A stretch of 52,558 bases of DNA from UBA5209 sp034002865 (GTDB lineage: Bacteria; Patescibacteriota; Dojkabacteria; SC72), in NCBI GenBank assembly GCA_034002865.1, contig JAVEZR010000004.1, positions 1-52,558 on the forward strand, given 5' to 3'. A program made the position numbers and the translations under genes. Positions 9,020-18,409 of the stretch are shown here, in pieces. A model generated the notes under the pieces. The model was not told where the DNA came from. It searched no databases and was given only the letters and a program-made list of their open reading frames with translations. Position 1 is the first letter of the stretch; each line of letters begins with the position of its first letter.

Positions 9020-10987
9020 ATGAAAGAAGAAAAATTCATATTAAAAACAAAATTCAAACCATCTAAAGATCAAAAGATTGCAATATCATCCTTAACAGAA
9101 AATATACAACAGGGTAAAGAGAAGCAGGTACTACTTGGAGTTACAGGCTCTGGTAAGACCTTTGTAATGGCTAACATTGTTAATCAACTAAACAGACCTA
9201 CACTTGTACTCTCACATAACAAAACATTAGCAGCTCAGCTATATGAGGAATTTAAAGAGTTCTTTCCAGAGAATGCAGTTAAGTATTTTGTATCCTACTA
9301 TGATTACTACCAACCAGAGGCATATATTCCCTCTAGAGATCTTTACATTGAGAAAGAATCTCAGGTAAATGAAGAGATAGAGAAGCTGAGATTGAGTGCA
9401 ATGAATGCTGCTAGAACACGAAGAGATACCATTGTAGTTGCTTCAGTATCATGTATTTACAATATTGGCAGTCCTGATAACTATGAAAACAAATCTATGG
9501 AGATATATATTGGACAGAAGATAGATATTGCTACACTTACACGAAAGCTTTCATTCTTAAGATATGAAAGGGAGTCAGTAGACTTGATATCAGGAACATA
9601 CATTGTTAGAGGAGATACAGTAGAGATATATATGCCGTATGAGGAGTTTCCAGTAAGAATTGAATTCTGGGGTAATGAAATAGAGGAGATATCATATATA
9701 GAGGGGATATCTAAACAGAAGCTCTCTCAGGTAGATAACTTAGATATATTCCCTGCTACTCCTCTTGTATATGATGCGGATACAATGGCACATGCAGTGG
9801 ATAGCATAGAGAGAGATTTAGTAAAAAGGGTTACATTTTTAAGAAATATTGGTAAAGAGGTAGAGGCTCAAAGACTTGAGCAAAAGACTAGATATGATAT
9901 GGAGATGATGAAAGAGATAGGGTTTTGTAAAAGTATGGAGAACTACTCCATATATTTTGATGGTAGAAGGACCGGAGAGCCTCCTTACACACTCTTAGAC
10001 TACTTCCCAGATGATTACCTACTCTTCATTGATGAATCCCATATTACGATTCCCCAGGTAGGTGGTATGTACAATGGGGATAGGGCAAGAAAAACGAATC
10101 TCATTGAGCACGGCTTTAGATTACCCTCTGCATATGATAACAGGCCACTAAATTTTAATGAGTTTAGAAAAAAGCAGAAAGATACAATATATTACTCTGC
10201 AACTCCAAATGAATGGGAAATTATAGATAGTAATAAAACGGTAGTAGAGCTACTTACAAGACCTACAGGTCTATTAGATCCTGCACTAGAGGTTAGAAAG
10301 AGTGAAAACCAAATAGATGATGTAATAAATGAGGTAAGAGAGAATGTAAAAAGAGGAGAGAGAGTACTAATTACTACCTTAACTAAAAGAATGGCTGAAG
10401 ATCTTACAGAGTATCTTAAAGAGTACGATATGAAAGTAGCATATCTGCACTCAGACATAGATACTGTAGAGAGAGTAGAAATATTAAGAGATTTAAGATT
10501 AGGAGAGTACGATGTACTAGTAGGTATTAACCTACTAAGAGAGGGTATAGACTTACCAGAGGTCTCTCTTGTAATTATTCTTGATGCAGATAAAGAGGGG
10601 TTTCTTAGATCTAAGACTAGCTTAGTACAAACTATTGGTAGAGCAGCTAGACATCTTAATGGTAGAGTCATTATGTATGCAGATAAGCAAACAGAGAGTA
10701 TGAAATATGCAATAGAGGAAACAAACAGAAGAAGAGAGTATCAAAGACAGTACAATAAAGAGAATGGTATTACACCTCAATCTATTAAAAAAGCAATTAG
10801 AGATCGTTTAGTAGAGAAAGAAGATATTGAGAAGAAAAGTTTAGATATTGAGGTAGAGAAGTTAAGTAAGAAACAGCAAAAGCTCCTAATTAAAGATTTA
10901 AGAGCTAAGATGTTACTAGCAGCAGATAACTTACAGTTTGAGAAAGCAGCACAGATAAGGGATAAAATAAAAGAGCTGAGTATTTAA
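9020..10987 (+). CDS. uvrB: Excinuclease ABC subunit B
   Basis: UvrB is the damage-verifying helicase of nucleotide excision repair, loaded by UvrA and recruiting UvrC. The 655 residues cover the full family length. Visible motifs are Walker A GVTGSGKT (40-47), the damage-gripping beta-hairpin YYDYYQPEAYIPSRD, the Walker B-like FIDESH, helicase motif VI QTIGRAARH, and a C-terminal UVR domain (DLRAKM...QFEKAAQIRD) that binds UvrC. It diverges from mutL. uvrC lies 1.8 kb downstream on the other strand. A hairpin overlaps its stop codon. Confidence 0.97.
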   Translation: MKEEKFILKTKFKPSKDQKIAISSLTENIQQGKEKQVLLGVTGSGKTFVMANIVNQLNRPTLVLSHNKTLAAQLYEEFKEFFPENAVKYFVSYYDYYQPEAYIPSRDLYIEKESQVNEEIEKLRLSAMNAARTRRDTIVVASVSCIYNIGSPDNYENKSMEIYIGQKIDIATLTRKLSFLRYERESVDLISGTYIVRGDTVEIYMPYEEFPVRIEFWGNEIEEISYIEGISKQKLSQVDNLDIFPATPLVYDADTMAHAVDSIERDLVKRVTFLRNIGKEVEAQRLEQKTRYDMEMMKEIGFCKSMENYSIYFDGRRTGEPPYTLLDYFPDDYLLFIDESHITIPQVGGMYNGDRARKTNLIEHGFRLPSAYDNRPLNFNEFRKKQKDTIYYSATPNEWEIIDSNKTVVELLTRPTGLLDPALEVRKSENQIDDVINEVRENVKRGERVLITTLTKRMAEDLTEYLKEYDMKVAYLHSDIDTVERVEILRDLRLGEYDVLVGINLLREGIDLPEVSLVIILDADKEGFLRSKTSLVQTIGRAARHLNGRVIMYADKQTESMKYAIEETNRRREYQRQYNKENGITPQSIKKAIRDRLVEKEDIEKKSLDIEVEKLSKKQQKLLIKDLRAKMLLAADNLQFEKAAQIRDKIKELSI

Positions 10988-10993
10988 CTCAGC
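10975..10993 (+). terminator. Stem-loop overlapping the uvrB stop codon
   Basis: GCTGAGT-ATTTA-ACTCAGC is a perfect 7-bp stem with a 5-base loop. The uvrB TAA (10985-10987) lies inside it and CCCTTTAAT follows. A proper U-tract is missing, so it may instead be an mRNA 3'-end stabiliser. Confidence 0.45.
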
Positions 10994-11023
10994 CCTTTAA
11001 TCGATCTTAGCTTTTACAAACCA

Positions 11024-11335
11024 TTACCTATATAGATCTGCTCCACCACTGTCATTACCCCTATCATTCCTATACCCACCATCCTCTCTAGGAGGCTTAG
11101 CAATAGAAACATTAATCTCTCTTCCATCTACTTCCTTACCGTTTAATTGCTCAATTGCCGTCTGAGCTAGTTCCTCTGTAGCCATAGTTACAAAACCAAA
11201 TCCTTTAGATCTGTTCTTAAACTTATCTACAATTACCTTTGCCTCTACAACCTCTCCAATTTCAGAGAATACTGCAAGCAAAGACTCATCTGTCATACCC
11301 CATGAAAGGTTTCCAACAAAAAGTTTGTTCTGCAT
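11024..11335 (-). CDS. RRM-domain RNA-binding protein
   Basis: The 103-residue protein is one RNA recognition motif plus a short Gly/Asp/Arg-rich tail. RNP2 is KLFVGNLSW (about 4-12) and RNP1 is KGFGFVTM (about 43-50), both with the aromatic residues that stack on RNA. Such single-RRM proteins occur in cyanobacteria and CPR and often respond to cold. It should bind single-stranded RNA in the cytoplasm; partners are unknown. The apparent promoter lies about 100 bases upstream, giving it the longest leader in the window, and that leader contains a perfect inverted repeat. Self-regulation through this leader is a guess. Confidence 0.9.
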   Translation of the reverse strand: MQNKLFVGNLSWGMTDESLLAVFSEIGEVVEAKVIVDKFKNRSKGFGFVTMATEELAQTAIEQLNGKEVDGREINVSIAKPPREDGGYRNDRGNDSGGADLYR

Positions 11336-11396
11336 TTATATATAAATAATAAATAAAAAGACTACGGATAAGCACACTAAAAGGTTACCTACACAG

Positions 11397-11416
11397 GGTA
11401 TTAATAAATTAATACC
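11397..11416 (-). repeat. Perfect inverted repeat in the RRM gene leader
   Basis: GGTATTAATAAATTAATACC is a perfect palindrome-like hairpin (8-bp arms, 4-base loop). It lies between the predicted promoter and the RRM start codon, about 62-81 bases upstream of ATG, so it would be in the 5' leader RNA or serve as an operator. Confidence 0.6.
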
Positions 11417-11436
11417 TTTCTTAACATAGACTATTG

Positions 11437-11445
11437 ATTATAACA
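11437..11445 (-). promoter_or_regulatory. Extended -10 promoter of the RRM gene
   Basis: On the minus strand TGT-TATAAT has its hexamer at 11437-11442. The predicted start is near 11430, which gives a leader of about 95 bases. The 311-base gap between the RRM gene and the gene at 11647 holds this promoter, the inverted repeat and tRNA-Gln; I see nothing else in it. Confidence 0.5.
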
Positions 11446-11473
11446 TAGGGAGTAGAAAAGAAAAGAAGGGGAA

Positions 11474-11547
11474 TGGTTGCGGGACATAGATTCGAACTAT
11501 GATTCTCGGCTTCAAAGGCCGGTGTCCTACCATTAGACGATCCCGCA
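11474..11547 (-). tRNA. tRNA-Gln (anticodon TTG)
   Basis: Acceptor TGCGGGA pairs with TCCCGCA. The anticodon loop is CTTTGAA, the T arm CATAG-TTCGAAT-CTATG, the discriminator A, and CCA is encoded. Pair 27-43 of the anticodon stem is a C-A mismatch. Given the GatCAB genes here, it is probably charged first with Glu and then amidated. Confidence 0.95.
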
Positions 11548-11556
11548 ATACTGGCT

Positions 11557-11565
11557 ATTATATCA
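11557..11565 (-). promoter_or_regulatory. Extended -10 promoter of tRNA-Gln
   Basis: TGA-TATAAT on the minus strand (hexamer 11557-11562) ends 9 bases before the tRNA 5' end. Confidence 0.55.
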
Positions 11566-11646
11566 TTAAGAGCTTACTTCTTAAAACTCTTCTTACCTAC
11601 AAAGATTCACATTGAATTCTTTCTGTATTCATAATAACCTATTAAA

Positions 11647-12741
11647 ATGAAAAGAGCTAAGAGAGATAAAAAACATGCAAGCCCTATTAAAATGCCAAAA
11701 GGTAGTAATAGAAGAACCTTTGTTAAAAGAAAAAAGAAATTTCAATTTCCTCAGATATTTAAAAAGGATAAATACTCAAGAAGAAGGAAGATACAGTTAA
11801 ATAGTAAAGCCTTTGTAATACCACTATTAATACTACTATTCTTTGGATTAATATTTATCTCTGTCAAATACATCACCTTTATTAGAAGTAATGCGTTCGA
11901 TGATAAAGAAACATATACTGTTGGAGAGGTTACAGGTTTAGAGGGCATACCTGAATATGAAGGCTCTGAATTTATCTTTAAAAACAATATAGAGGATTCT
12001 GTAGTGAAAGAGTTTCTCTCTGGTGGTAACTCCGCATACAGAGTACTTAAAAGCTCTACATTGGAGGAGATAGAGAGCTACTACCTTGAGAAGTTGCCTC
12101 CATTAGGTTGGGAGTTAGTTGCACAGGTACCACTCGGCACTGAGGATAAGAAGTATGGTCAGTATTGGATTAAGGATGGCAAAGGGTTAAGGATATACAG
12201 TAAATTTAAAGATATATGGTATGAAACTATAACAGAGCAAGAGGCTAAAGACGCTCTCTCAAATAGGGTAAAGGAGGAGATAGAGAGAGAAATGCTAATG
12301 GCTAGTGGTGATCAGCAAGATTTACTTCCTGATTATCCATGGAGAATTCAAATACCTAAGGAGTATATAATAAAATACTCTGCTACAAGTATTAAAGATT
12401 TTAGAGCAGTATCTTTTCAAAAGTTGGGTGGTAGTGATCTTGTAGAAATATATCCCGTTGGGAAGTTAGGCTCTAAAGAGCTAGACTACCTATTAGAAAA
12501 TTACTGTAAAGAGAAAAGTACAGAAGGTATTACATACTCTGTTGTAAATACTGTACCTGTTGGCTTTAGAGAGTATTTAGCTCTTAGAGGAAGTATAACT
12601 TCTGGAGGTAGTAATATGCAGGTAATTGTAATTCCAAATAGCTTTAATAATATGGTATACGTACTATCATCTACAAAAGAGAATGACCCACTGTTAGAGT
12701 ATATATTTGAGAATATTAAACCGCTAGGTGCTAAGGATTAA
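11647..12741 (+). CDS. Single-pass membrane protein with extracytoplasmic domain, unknown function
   Basis: The first 45 residues of this 364-residue protein are extremely basic (runs of K and R such as RTFVKRKKKFQFP) and should stay in the cytoplasm. One TM follows (about 54-75), then a 290-residue exported region rich in Glu, Tyr and Ser. That region seems to hold two related alpha/beta parts: one around 115-190 (SSTLEEIESYYLEKLPPLGWELV) and one around 225-360. The first is reminiscent of small domains in DUF-type membrane proteins, but I cannot name a family. The gene is convergent with uvrC, with 4 bases shared. The basic tail could contact nucleic acid or phospholipid; this is speculation. 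Confidence 0.65.
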   Translation: MKRAKRDKKHASPIKMPKGSNRRTFVKRKKKFQFPQIFKKDKYSRRRKIQLNSKAFVIPLLILLFFGLIFISVKYITFIRSNAFDDKETYTVGEVTGLEGIPEYEGSEFIFKNNIEDSVVKEFLSGGNSAYRVLKSSTLEEIESYYLEKLPPLGWELVAQVPLGTEDKKYGQYWIKDGKGLRIYSKFKDIWYETITEQEAKDALSNRVKEEIEREMLMASGDQQDLLPDYPWRIQIPKEYIIKYSATSIKDFRAVSFQKLGGSDLVEIYPVGKLGSKELDYLLENYCKEKSTEGITYSVVNTVPVGFREYLALRGSITSGGSNMQVIVIPNSFNNMVYVLSSTKENDPLLEYIFENIKPLGAKD

Positions 12742-14216
12742 GTAATACGCTCTTTTATTCTCTTAGCTACATTACTATTTTTAACTATATTAGTAATATC
12801 TTCTAAGGAAGCCTCCTTAAGCGCATCTATACTACCGTAATTTTTTATTAATGCTTTCTTACGCTTCTCTCCTACACCAACTACAGAATCTAATACAGAC
12901 CTTCTGCTCTCTTTTATACTCTGTTTTCTGTAATGAGATATTGCAAACCTGTGAGCCTCGTTTCTTAAGTCTATTAATATCTCAGGACTATTTATCTCTA
13001 TCTGATATATCTGTCCATCTCTTAATATCCAGTACTCATCTATTTTACTTCCACCCTTCCTTTTAAGATGTTTACCCTTAGAGATACCCATTAGAAGAGT
13101 ATCTTTTGGAATACTATTCATTACAGAGGATAGCTGACCTACTCCTCCATCGATGAGGATAATGTCTGGTTTCTTTGTTAAACTACTGTCTGTATTTTTA
13201 CCCATATTGGAGAATCTCCTCTCTAATACCTCTTTTAACATAGCGAAATCGTCAGGAGTATCCTTACCCTTTATTTTAAAAATTCTGTACTCAGATCTCT
13301 TTATTTCACCCTCCTGTGCTACTACCATAGAGCCATATGCATGCTTACCTTGCATATTAGATATGTCATAGCATTCAATTCTCTTTAATCCTTTTACTCC
13401 TAACTCTAGTTCTAAGTATCCAAAACTTTTCTCTCTAGCTTTCTCTCTCCTATTCTTGTAACTGAGAGTATCATCGTAATATGTAAAATCAATACTCTCC
13501 CCAATATATTTTAAATCTTTAACCCTATCTCTTAACTGACTAGCTTTTTCAAATTCCTCTTTCTTAGAATATTCATTCATCTCTCTCTCTAACCTCTTAA
13601 TATGGTTTACCTGCTTACCATTAAGAAATCTTATTATATTATCAATATTCTCTCTGTACTCCTCCTGCGTTATTGCACCTGCATACGGTCCAGGGCATAA
13701 CCCTATATGGTAATTTAATGATGATTTACAATCTTTGTTCTTACATGTACAGAATGGATATATCTTTCTAAGGTATGTATATACCCTCTTAACAGTGTAT
13801 CCACTTGGATATGGACCAAACATACGACCTTTATTAAAATCTCCCTTCTTAATGCTTCTTACAATCTTAACAGTAGGGAATTTCTCTTTTGTAGTTATAT
13901 ATATCCATGCATATGACTTATCATCTTTCAAAACAGAGTTAAATTCAGGTTGCAACTCTCTTACAAGCGCAGATTCAAGTATTAATGCCTCTATCTCATT
14001 ATTAGTCTCCTGTATCTTAATATCTGCAACAAGAGGCATCATGGGCAGTATACGTGGCCTATCGTATAGCGGCTGTTTAAAGTATGAATTTACTCGAGAG
14101 TGAAGATTAATAGCTTTACCTACATACAGAACAGTGCCCTCTTTATCTAGAAATTTATAAATTCCAGGGGTATTGGGTAAGCTTTCTAATTTTAATTTTA
14201 AGGTATCTATTATCAT
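12738..14216 (-). CDS. uvrC: Excinuclease ABC subunit C (short form)
   Basis: UvrC makes both incisions around damage held by UvrB. The protein starts with the GIY-YIG nuclease domain (PGIYKFLDKEG, LYVGKA; about 17-95). A UVR motif follows (about 205-240; EFEKASQLRDRVKDL), then the RNase H-like nuclease region (ECYDISNMQGKHAYGSMV, IDGGVGQLS) and a C-terminal helix-hairpin-helix (about 448-490; VVGVGEKRKKALIKNYG). At 492 residues it is about 100 shorter than the usual 590-610, mainly between domains, but all named domains remain. It follows dnaE by 13 bases, with its own -10 box right after the dnaE stop. Confidence 0.95.
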   Translation of the reverse strand: MIIDTLKLKLESLPNTPGIYKFLDKEGTVLYVGKAINLHSRVNSYFKQPLYDRPRILPMMPLVADIKIQETNNEIEALILESALVRELQPEFNSVLKDDKSYAWIYITTKEKFPTVKIVRSIKKGDFNKGRMFGPYPSGYTVKRVYTYLRKIYPFCTCKNKDCKSSLNYHIGLCPGPYAGAITQEEYRENIDNIIRFLNGKQVNHIKRLEREMNEYSKKEEFEKASQLRDRVKDLKYIGESIDFTYYDDTLSYKNRREKAREKSFGYLELELGVKGLKRIECYDISNMQGKHAYGSMVVAQEGEIKRSEYRIFKIKGKDTPDDFAMLKEVLERRFSNMGKNTDSSLTKKPDIILIDGGVGQLSSVMNSIPKDTLLMGISKGKHLKRKGGSKIDEYWILRDGQIYQIEINSPEILIDLRNEAHRFAISHYRKQSIKESRRSVLDSVVGVGEKRKKALIKNYGSIDALKEASLEDITNIVKNSNVAKRIKERIT

Positions 14217-14221
14217 ACCCT

Positions 14222-14227
14222 ATTATA
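14222..14227 (-). promoter_or_regulatory. -10 box of uvrC, leaderless geometry
   Basis: TATAAT on the minus strand ends 5 bases before ATG 14216 and begins 2 bases after the dnaE stop codon. Transcription would begin at the start codon itself. Confidence 0.5.
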
Positions 14228-14229
14228 CA

Positions 14230-17200
14230 TTAAAACTTTCTTAACCAACGCTTAGTATCACTATTTAGCTCTATTGTTTTTTCTAATATTACAGCCTTAT
14301 TCTTCCCCTTATCAGTAACTACTATCTTTACAGGCACATCCCCATTAGAAAGTGAAATATACTCTTTAAGTTTTTTTATCTCTTCCTCTGTATGATTCGG
14401 CTTTATCCTAAACGTCACACCTTGAAAATTATCTCCATGCTTTGATTCATCAATATATTTAGCCTTCTCTAGAATTAAACTTTTCTCATTGTTCTTAACA
14501 TTTACACTTGCAGCTATGAGAATTGGCTTACCCTCTTCAAGAACATCCTTAATCTCTTGGTACTTTTGAGGGAAAAGAATAATATCTGTAATTGCGGACT
14601 TATCCTCTACCGTAAGGAATGCCATCATATCTCCCTTCTTAGTAGTAATTCTCCTTATCTTATTCACCATTACTCCTAGAATTACAACAGCCCTGTTTTT
14701 CTTCTCAAGGGCCTCTTTAACAGAGATTACATTTTTAGATTCAAAGAACTCCTGTAAATTATCTAGAGGGTGGCTAGAGAAGTATAGACCTAGGAGATCC
14801 TTCTCCCACTGTAGGATTTGATGCCTAGGAGCCTTCTCTACTTCAGGAAGAGGTGTAACCGATGTCTCTGGGACATACTCTTCACCTTGAGAAAGAGAGA
14901 ATATATCTATCTGACCCATACTTTTAGAAGAGTTACTCTTCTTTGTTCTCTCGAATATAACGGGGGCTATTTGAAGTAAAGCAGCTCTATCTCCAAACTC
15001 ATCCATACTACCGCACATAATTAAGTACTCAATAGCTCTCTTTTGTAAACCCTTATGTGCTGTTCTCTCTATGAAATCATCTAAGTTCTTGTATGAACCA
15101 TTCTCCTTTCTTTCTTTTACAATACTGTTAACAATATCCTCACCAACATTCTTTATACCTCCTAATCCAAACCTAATACCACTATCTCCCTCTATGGTAA
15201 AGAACACCTTACTCTCATTTATAGTAGGGGGTAGTACATCTATCCCAAGCCTTTCACATTCATTTAGATCGATAATGACTCTATCAAAGTTATCTAAATC
15301 TCCCTCAAGTAGTGCAGCCATGAATTCCAAAGGGTAATGTGCTTTTAAATATGCAGTCCAATATGCAATAGTTGCGTATGATGCACTGTGAGCTTTATTA
15401 AATCCGTAGTTAGCAAACTGTACTAACTTATCCCACAACCTTTCTGTTTCTTTAGGATCAAAACCGTTCTTTTTAGCACCCTTAAGAAACTTAGGTTTCT
15501 CTTTCTCCATAATGTCCATCTTCTTTTTACCCATTGCACGTCTTAGTATATCCGCAGTACCAAGACTGTACCCTGCAATTATCTGTGCTATTTTCATAAC
15601 CTGCTCTTGATATGTTATAACCCCATTTGTAACCTCCAAAACTGGCTTAAGCTCCTCAAAGACATAGTCAGGCTCCTGATCTCCCTTCTTAACAGCAATA
15701 TACTCTGAAATATACTGCATAGGGCCTGGACGATACGCTGCGAGTAGATAGCAGATATCCTCCTGAGTCTCTGGCTGAAGGCCACGTATACTCCTTTTCA
15801 TACCTTCACTTTCCAATTGGAATACACCTACTGTATGACCACTTTTAATAAGGTTGAAGGTTGCTTTGTCATTAGGGTCAAGAGTTAGAAGATCAATATC
15901 CCTCTTCCTATTTACTTTTACTTTAGTAATCGCTTCCCCTATTACATTAAGATTTCTAAGACCAAGAAAATCAAACTTCATTAACCCAACATACTCAATA
16001 TCTGACATCTCAAACTGCGTCATACCTATACCTCCACCATGGGAATCCCTTTGTATAGCACAGTAGTTAATAACTGGGTCAGGAGTAACAATAATGCCAC
16101 AAGCATGAGTAGATGTACCTCTACATATTCCAGAAACTTTTCTTACTATATTCGCTAACTCTAATGTCTTCTCCGATGAGTTAATTATCTCCGCAAACTC
16201 TGGATTATGCTCGATCATATGATCTATACCTTTAGCTTTACCAAACACTATCTCCACCATTTTTGCTAACTTATCTGTAACAGCAAGCTCTACACCCAAT
16301 ACTCTACCTACATCTTTAATAGCCTGTCTTGTTTGTAGCTTACTAAAGGTACCAATCTGCTTTACATTATCTATACCATACTTCTCTATGGTGTAATCTA
16401 GTAGTTCATTCCTCCTTTTATCAGCAATATCTATATCAAAATCAGGAGGAGAATCTCTCTCAGGATTAAGGAATCTCTCAAAGTAAAGCTCCCACTCCAT
16501 TGGTTCTATATCAGTAATATCAACACAGTATGCAACAACAGAGCCACAACCAGAGCCCCTCATACCAACAATGATTCCATTCTTTCTACAAAACATCACA
16601 AAGTCTCTAACTACTAAAAAGTAATCATTGTATCTTCTCTCATCTATGATTTCGAGTTCATATGCAATTCTCTCTCTAATCTCTTTCGTTACCTTCCCAT
16701 ACTTCCTCTTAGCTCCCTCTAAGGCAAGTCTCTTAAGATATGTTCCTGATTTTTCCCCTTCAGGAAGATCTAAGAAGTGTGGCTCAACCCTACCGAATGT
16801 AATATCAAAATCCTCAATGCTCTCTGTAATGACCTGAGTATTTTCAATGGCCTGAGGAAGATCATTAAAGAGCTCTTTCATTTCTTCCTGTGTTTTAACA
16901 TAGAACTCGTTAGTAGCCATTTTTCTTCTACTAGGGTCATCCCATGATTTACCATCATTAATACACCAAAGTATCTCTTGAATATATGCATCTTCCTTAT
17001 TTAAGTAGTGAGAATCACATGTAGCAACTAGTGGTAGATTAAGCTCAGTAGATATTTTAATAAGGGAGTCATTAACAAGCTCTTGCTCTTCCATTCCATT
17101 TCTTTGAATCTCAATATAGAAGTTTTCCTTAAATAGTTCACTATATTTCTTTGCAGCCTCTAGTGCTGCATCGTAGTTATTTTCTAGCAAAGGTCTCGCC

Positions 17201-17622
17201 ACAGGACCTGCTAAACAACCAGAGAGGGCAATTATCCCCTCACTATATTTACTAAGTGTATCGAAATCTACCCTAGGTTTGTAGTAGAACCCTTCCATAT
17301 GAGCAATTGAAACAATCTTGATTAAGTTCTTGTATCCTGTAAGATTCTTAGCTAAAAGAACCATATGGTTGTACCTGTTATCTATCCCAAAATCCTTCTG
17401 TTGCATACCTCTTGGCGCGATATATATCTCGCATCCTAAGATTGCCTTAAGACCGGCCTCTTTCATTGCACTTTTAAACTTTAATACCCCATACATATTC
17501 CCATGATCAGTAAGGGCACAAGCCTTCATCCCATCATCTGAAATCTTTTTAACAAGTTCAGGTAAACGAATTGTCGCATCTAACAGAGAATACTCTGTAT
17601 GCAGATGTAAATGTGTAAACAT
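14230..17622 (-). CDS. dnaE: DNA polymerase III alpha subunit
   Basis: This is the replicative polymerase subunit, 1130 residues. Its order is: N-terminal PHP domain (HLHLHTEYSLLDA at 4-16, ALTDHGNMYG), the polymerase core with catalytic aspartates in PDFDIDIAD (about 391-399) and KFDFLGL (about 549-555), the fingers region GPMQYI, tandem helix-hairpin-helix (GLGGIKNVGEDI), and an OB-fold (VVILGVMVNK...TVEDKSAITDIILFP). PHP histidines are retained, so the domain may be metal-binding and possibly proofreading. It uses minus-strand transcription and probably heads a run with uvrC. No separate epsilon subunit lies in the window. Confidence 0.97.
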   Translation of the reverse strand: MFTHLHLHTEYSLLDATIRLPELVKKISDDGMKACALTDHGNMYGVLKFKSAMKEAGLKAILGCEIYIAPRGMQQKDFGIDNRYNHMVLLAKNLTGYKNLIKIVSIAHMEGFYYKPRVDFDTLSKYSEGIIALSGCLAGPVARPLLENNYDAALEAAKKYSELFKENFYIEIQRNGMEEQELVNDSLIKISTELNLPLVATCDSHYLNKEDAYIQEILWCINDGKSWDDPSRRKMATNEFYVKTQEEMKELFNDLPQAIENTQVITESIEDFDITFGRVEPHFLDLPEGEKSGTYLKRLALEGAKRKYGKVTKEIRERIAYELEIIDERRYNDYFLVVRDFVMFCRKNGIIVGMRGSGCGSVVAYCVDITDIEPMEWELYFERFLNPERDSPPDFDIDIADKRRNELLDYTIEKYGIDNVKQIGTFSKLQTRQAIKDVGRVLGVELAVTDKLAKMVEIVFGKAKGIDHMIEHNPEFAEIINSSEKTLELANIVRKVSGICRGTSTHACGIIVTPDPVINYCAIQRDSHGGGIGMTQFEMSDIEYVGLMKFDFLGLRNLNVIGEAITKVKVNRKRDIDLLTLDPNDKATFNLIKSGHTVGVFQLESEGMKRSIRGLQPETQEDICYLLAAYRPGPMQYISEYIAVKKGDQEPDYVFEELKPVLEVTNGVITYQEQVMKIAQIIAGYSLGTADILRRAMGKKKMDIMEKEKPKFLKGAKKNGFDPKETERLWDKLVQFANYGFNKAHSASYATIAYWTAYLKAHYPLEFMAALLEGDLDNFDRVIIDLNECERLGIDVLPPTINESKVFFTIEGDSGIRFGLGGIKNVGEDIVNSIVKERKENGSYKNLDDFIERTAHKGLQKRAIEYLIMCGSMDEFGDRAALLQIAPVIFERTKKSNSSKSMGQIDIFSLSQGEEYVPETSVTPLPEVEKAPRHQILQWEKDLLGLYFSSHPLDNLQEFFESKNVISVKEALEKKNRAVVILGVMVNKIRRITTKKGDMMAFLTVEDKSAITDIILFPQKYQEIKDVLEEGKPILIAASVNVKNNEKSLILEKAKYIDESKHGDNFQGVTFRIKPNHTEEEIKKLKEYISLSNGDVPVKIVVTDKGKNKAVILEKTIELNSDTKRWLRKF

Positions 17623-17645
17623 AAATTCAATAGCTCATCTAGTTC

Positions 17646-17654
17646 TGATATACT
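17646..17654 (+). promoter_or_regulatory. Extended -10 promoter, leaderless geometry
   Basis: TGA-TATACT (hexamer 17649-17654) ends 8 bases before ATG 17663. It sits in the 40-base spacer between divergent dnaE and the lysozyme-like gene. Confidence 0.5.
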
Positions 17655-17662
17655 AGGTTAGT

Positions 17663-18397
17663 ATGGACAAGGGATACATTTCAAGTACAAGAGAAAAAAG
17701 GGTATGGAGAAACACTTTTAAAAAGTCTAACTTAATTAGAGGCTCTCTTATTTTACTTTCTTTTTTAATATACATCCTTTTAATATCCCCTACTGTAGAG
17801 AATTTAACTAAGTCTTTCATATTAAATGAAATACGAGCAAGTAAAGAGATAACGTTAAACTATCTAACCCCACTTTCTAACAGTGAGGTGTATGCACAAG
17901 ATTACAATATTAATACCCTCTCAACACCAGATCTGTTAAAGAAGGTAAACAGTAAAACTCAAATCTTAACAGAAGACCCAAGGATATTAGCAATGGAGAA
18001 GTTCCTCCTTTCTTATAACTCTCCAATGTATCCGTTTGCCAAGAATTTCATTGAAGAGGCAGACACGTACGGTTTAGATTGGAGGCTAGTAGTCTCTATC
18101 TCTGGTGTGGAATCTGCATTTGGGAATCTAATACCAAAAGGTACGAACAACGCCTGGGGCTGGAGAGGGGCAAATCCAACAGAGAGAGGATGGAGTCAAT
18201 TTGATACATGGGGACATGGTATAGCGGAGGTTACAAGAAGAATGGCCCTTGGATATGGTACTACTCTCACTCCTTTTCAAATAGAGGCTACATACTGTCC
18301 TCCTTGTGGTGAAAATCCTGCACATGCATGGGCAAACGGTGTTGCTAGATATATGAGAGAGTTAGATTACTATGTTGACAACTTAGATACTTTTTAA
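17663..18397 (+). CDS. Secreted lysozyme-like (glucosaminidase/transglycosylase) protein
   Basis: The 244-residue protein has a basic N-terminus and a hydrophobic segment (about 29-48) ending in a signal anchor or signal peptide. The C-terminal domain (about 110-240) has a lysozyme-superfamily helical core: DWRLVVSISGVESAFG with candidate catalytic Glu E150, then NNAWGWRGANP, FDTWGHGIAEVTRRM and YCPPCGENPAHAWANGV. These match peptidoglycan glucosaminidase-like domains seen in Gram-positive and CPR envelopes. It should cut or remodel peptidoglycan. The downstream YggT gene is 12 bases away and likely in the same transcript. Substrate bond is not determinable from sequence. Confidence 0.78.
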   Translation: MDKGYISSTREKRVWRNTFKKSNLIRGSLILLSFLIYILLISPTVENLTKSFILNEIRASKEITLNYLTPLSNSEVYAQDYNINTLSTPDLLKKVNSKTQILTEDPRILAMEKFLLSYNSPMYPFAKNFIEEADTYGLDWRLVVSISGVESAFGNLIPKGTNNAWGWRGANPTERGWSQFDTWGHGIAEVTRRMALGYGTTLTPFQIEATYCPPCGENPAHAWANGVARYMRELDYYVDNLDTF

Positions 18398-18409
18398 TAA
18401 AAGATATAT

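Noticed and set aside
10192..10671. 159-codon minus-strand frame inside uvrB
   Set aside because: Fully antisense to conserved uvrB helicase motifs, Ser/Leu-rich composition typical of a shadow frame.
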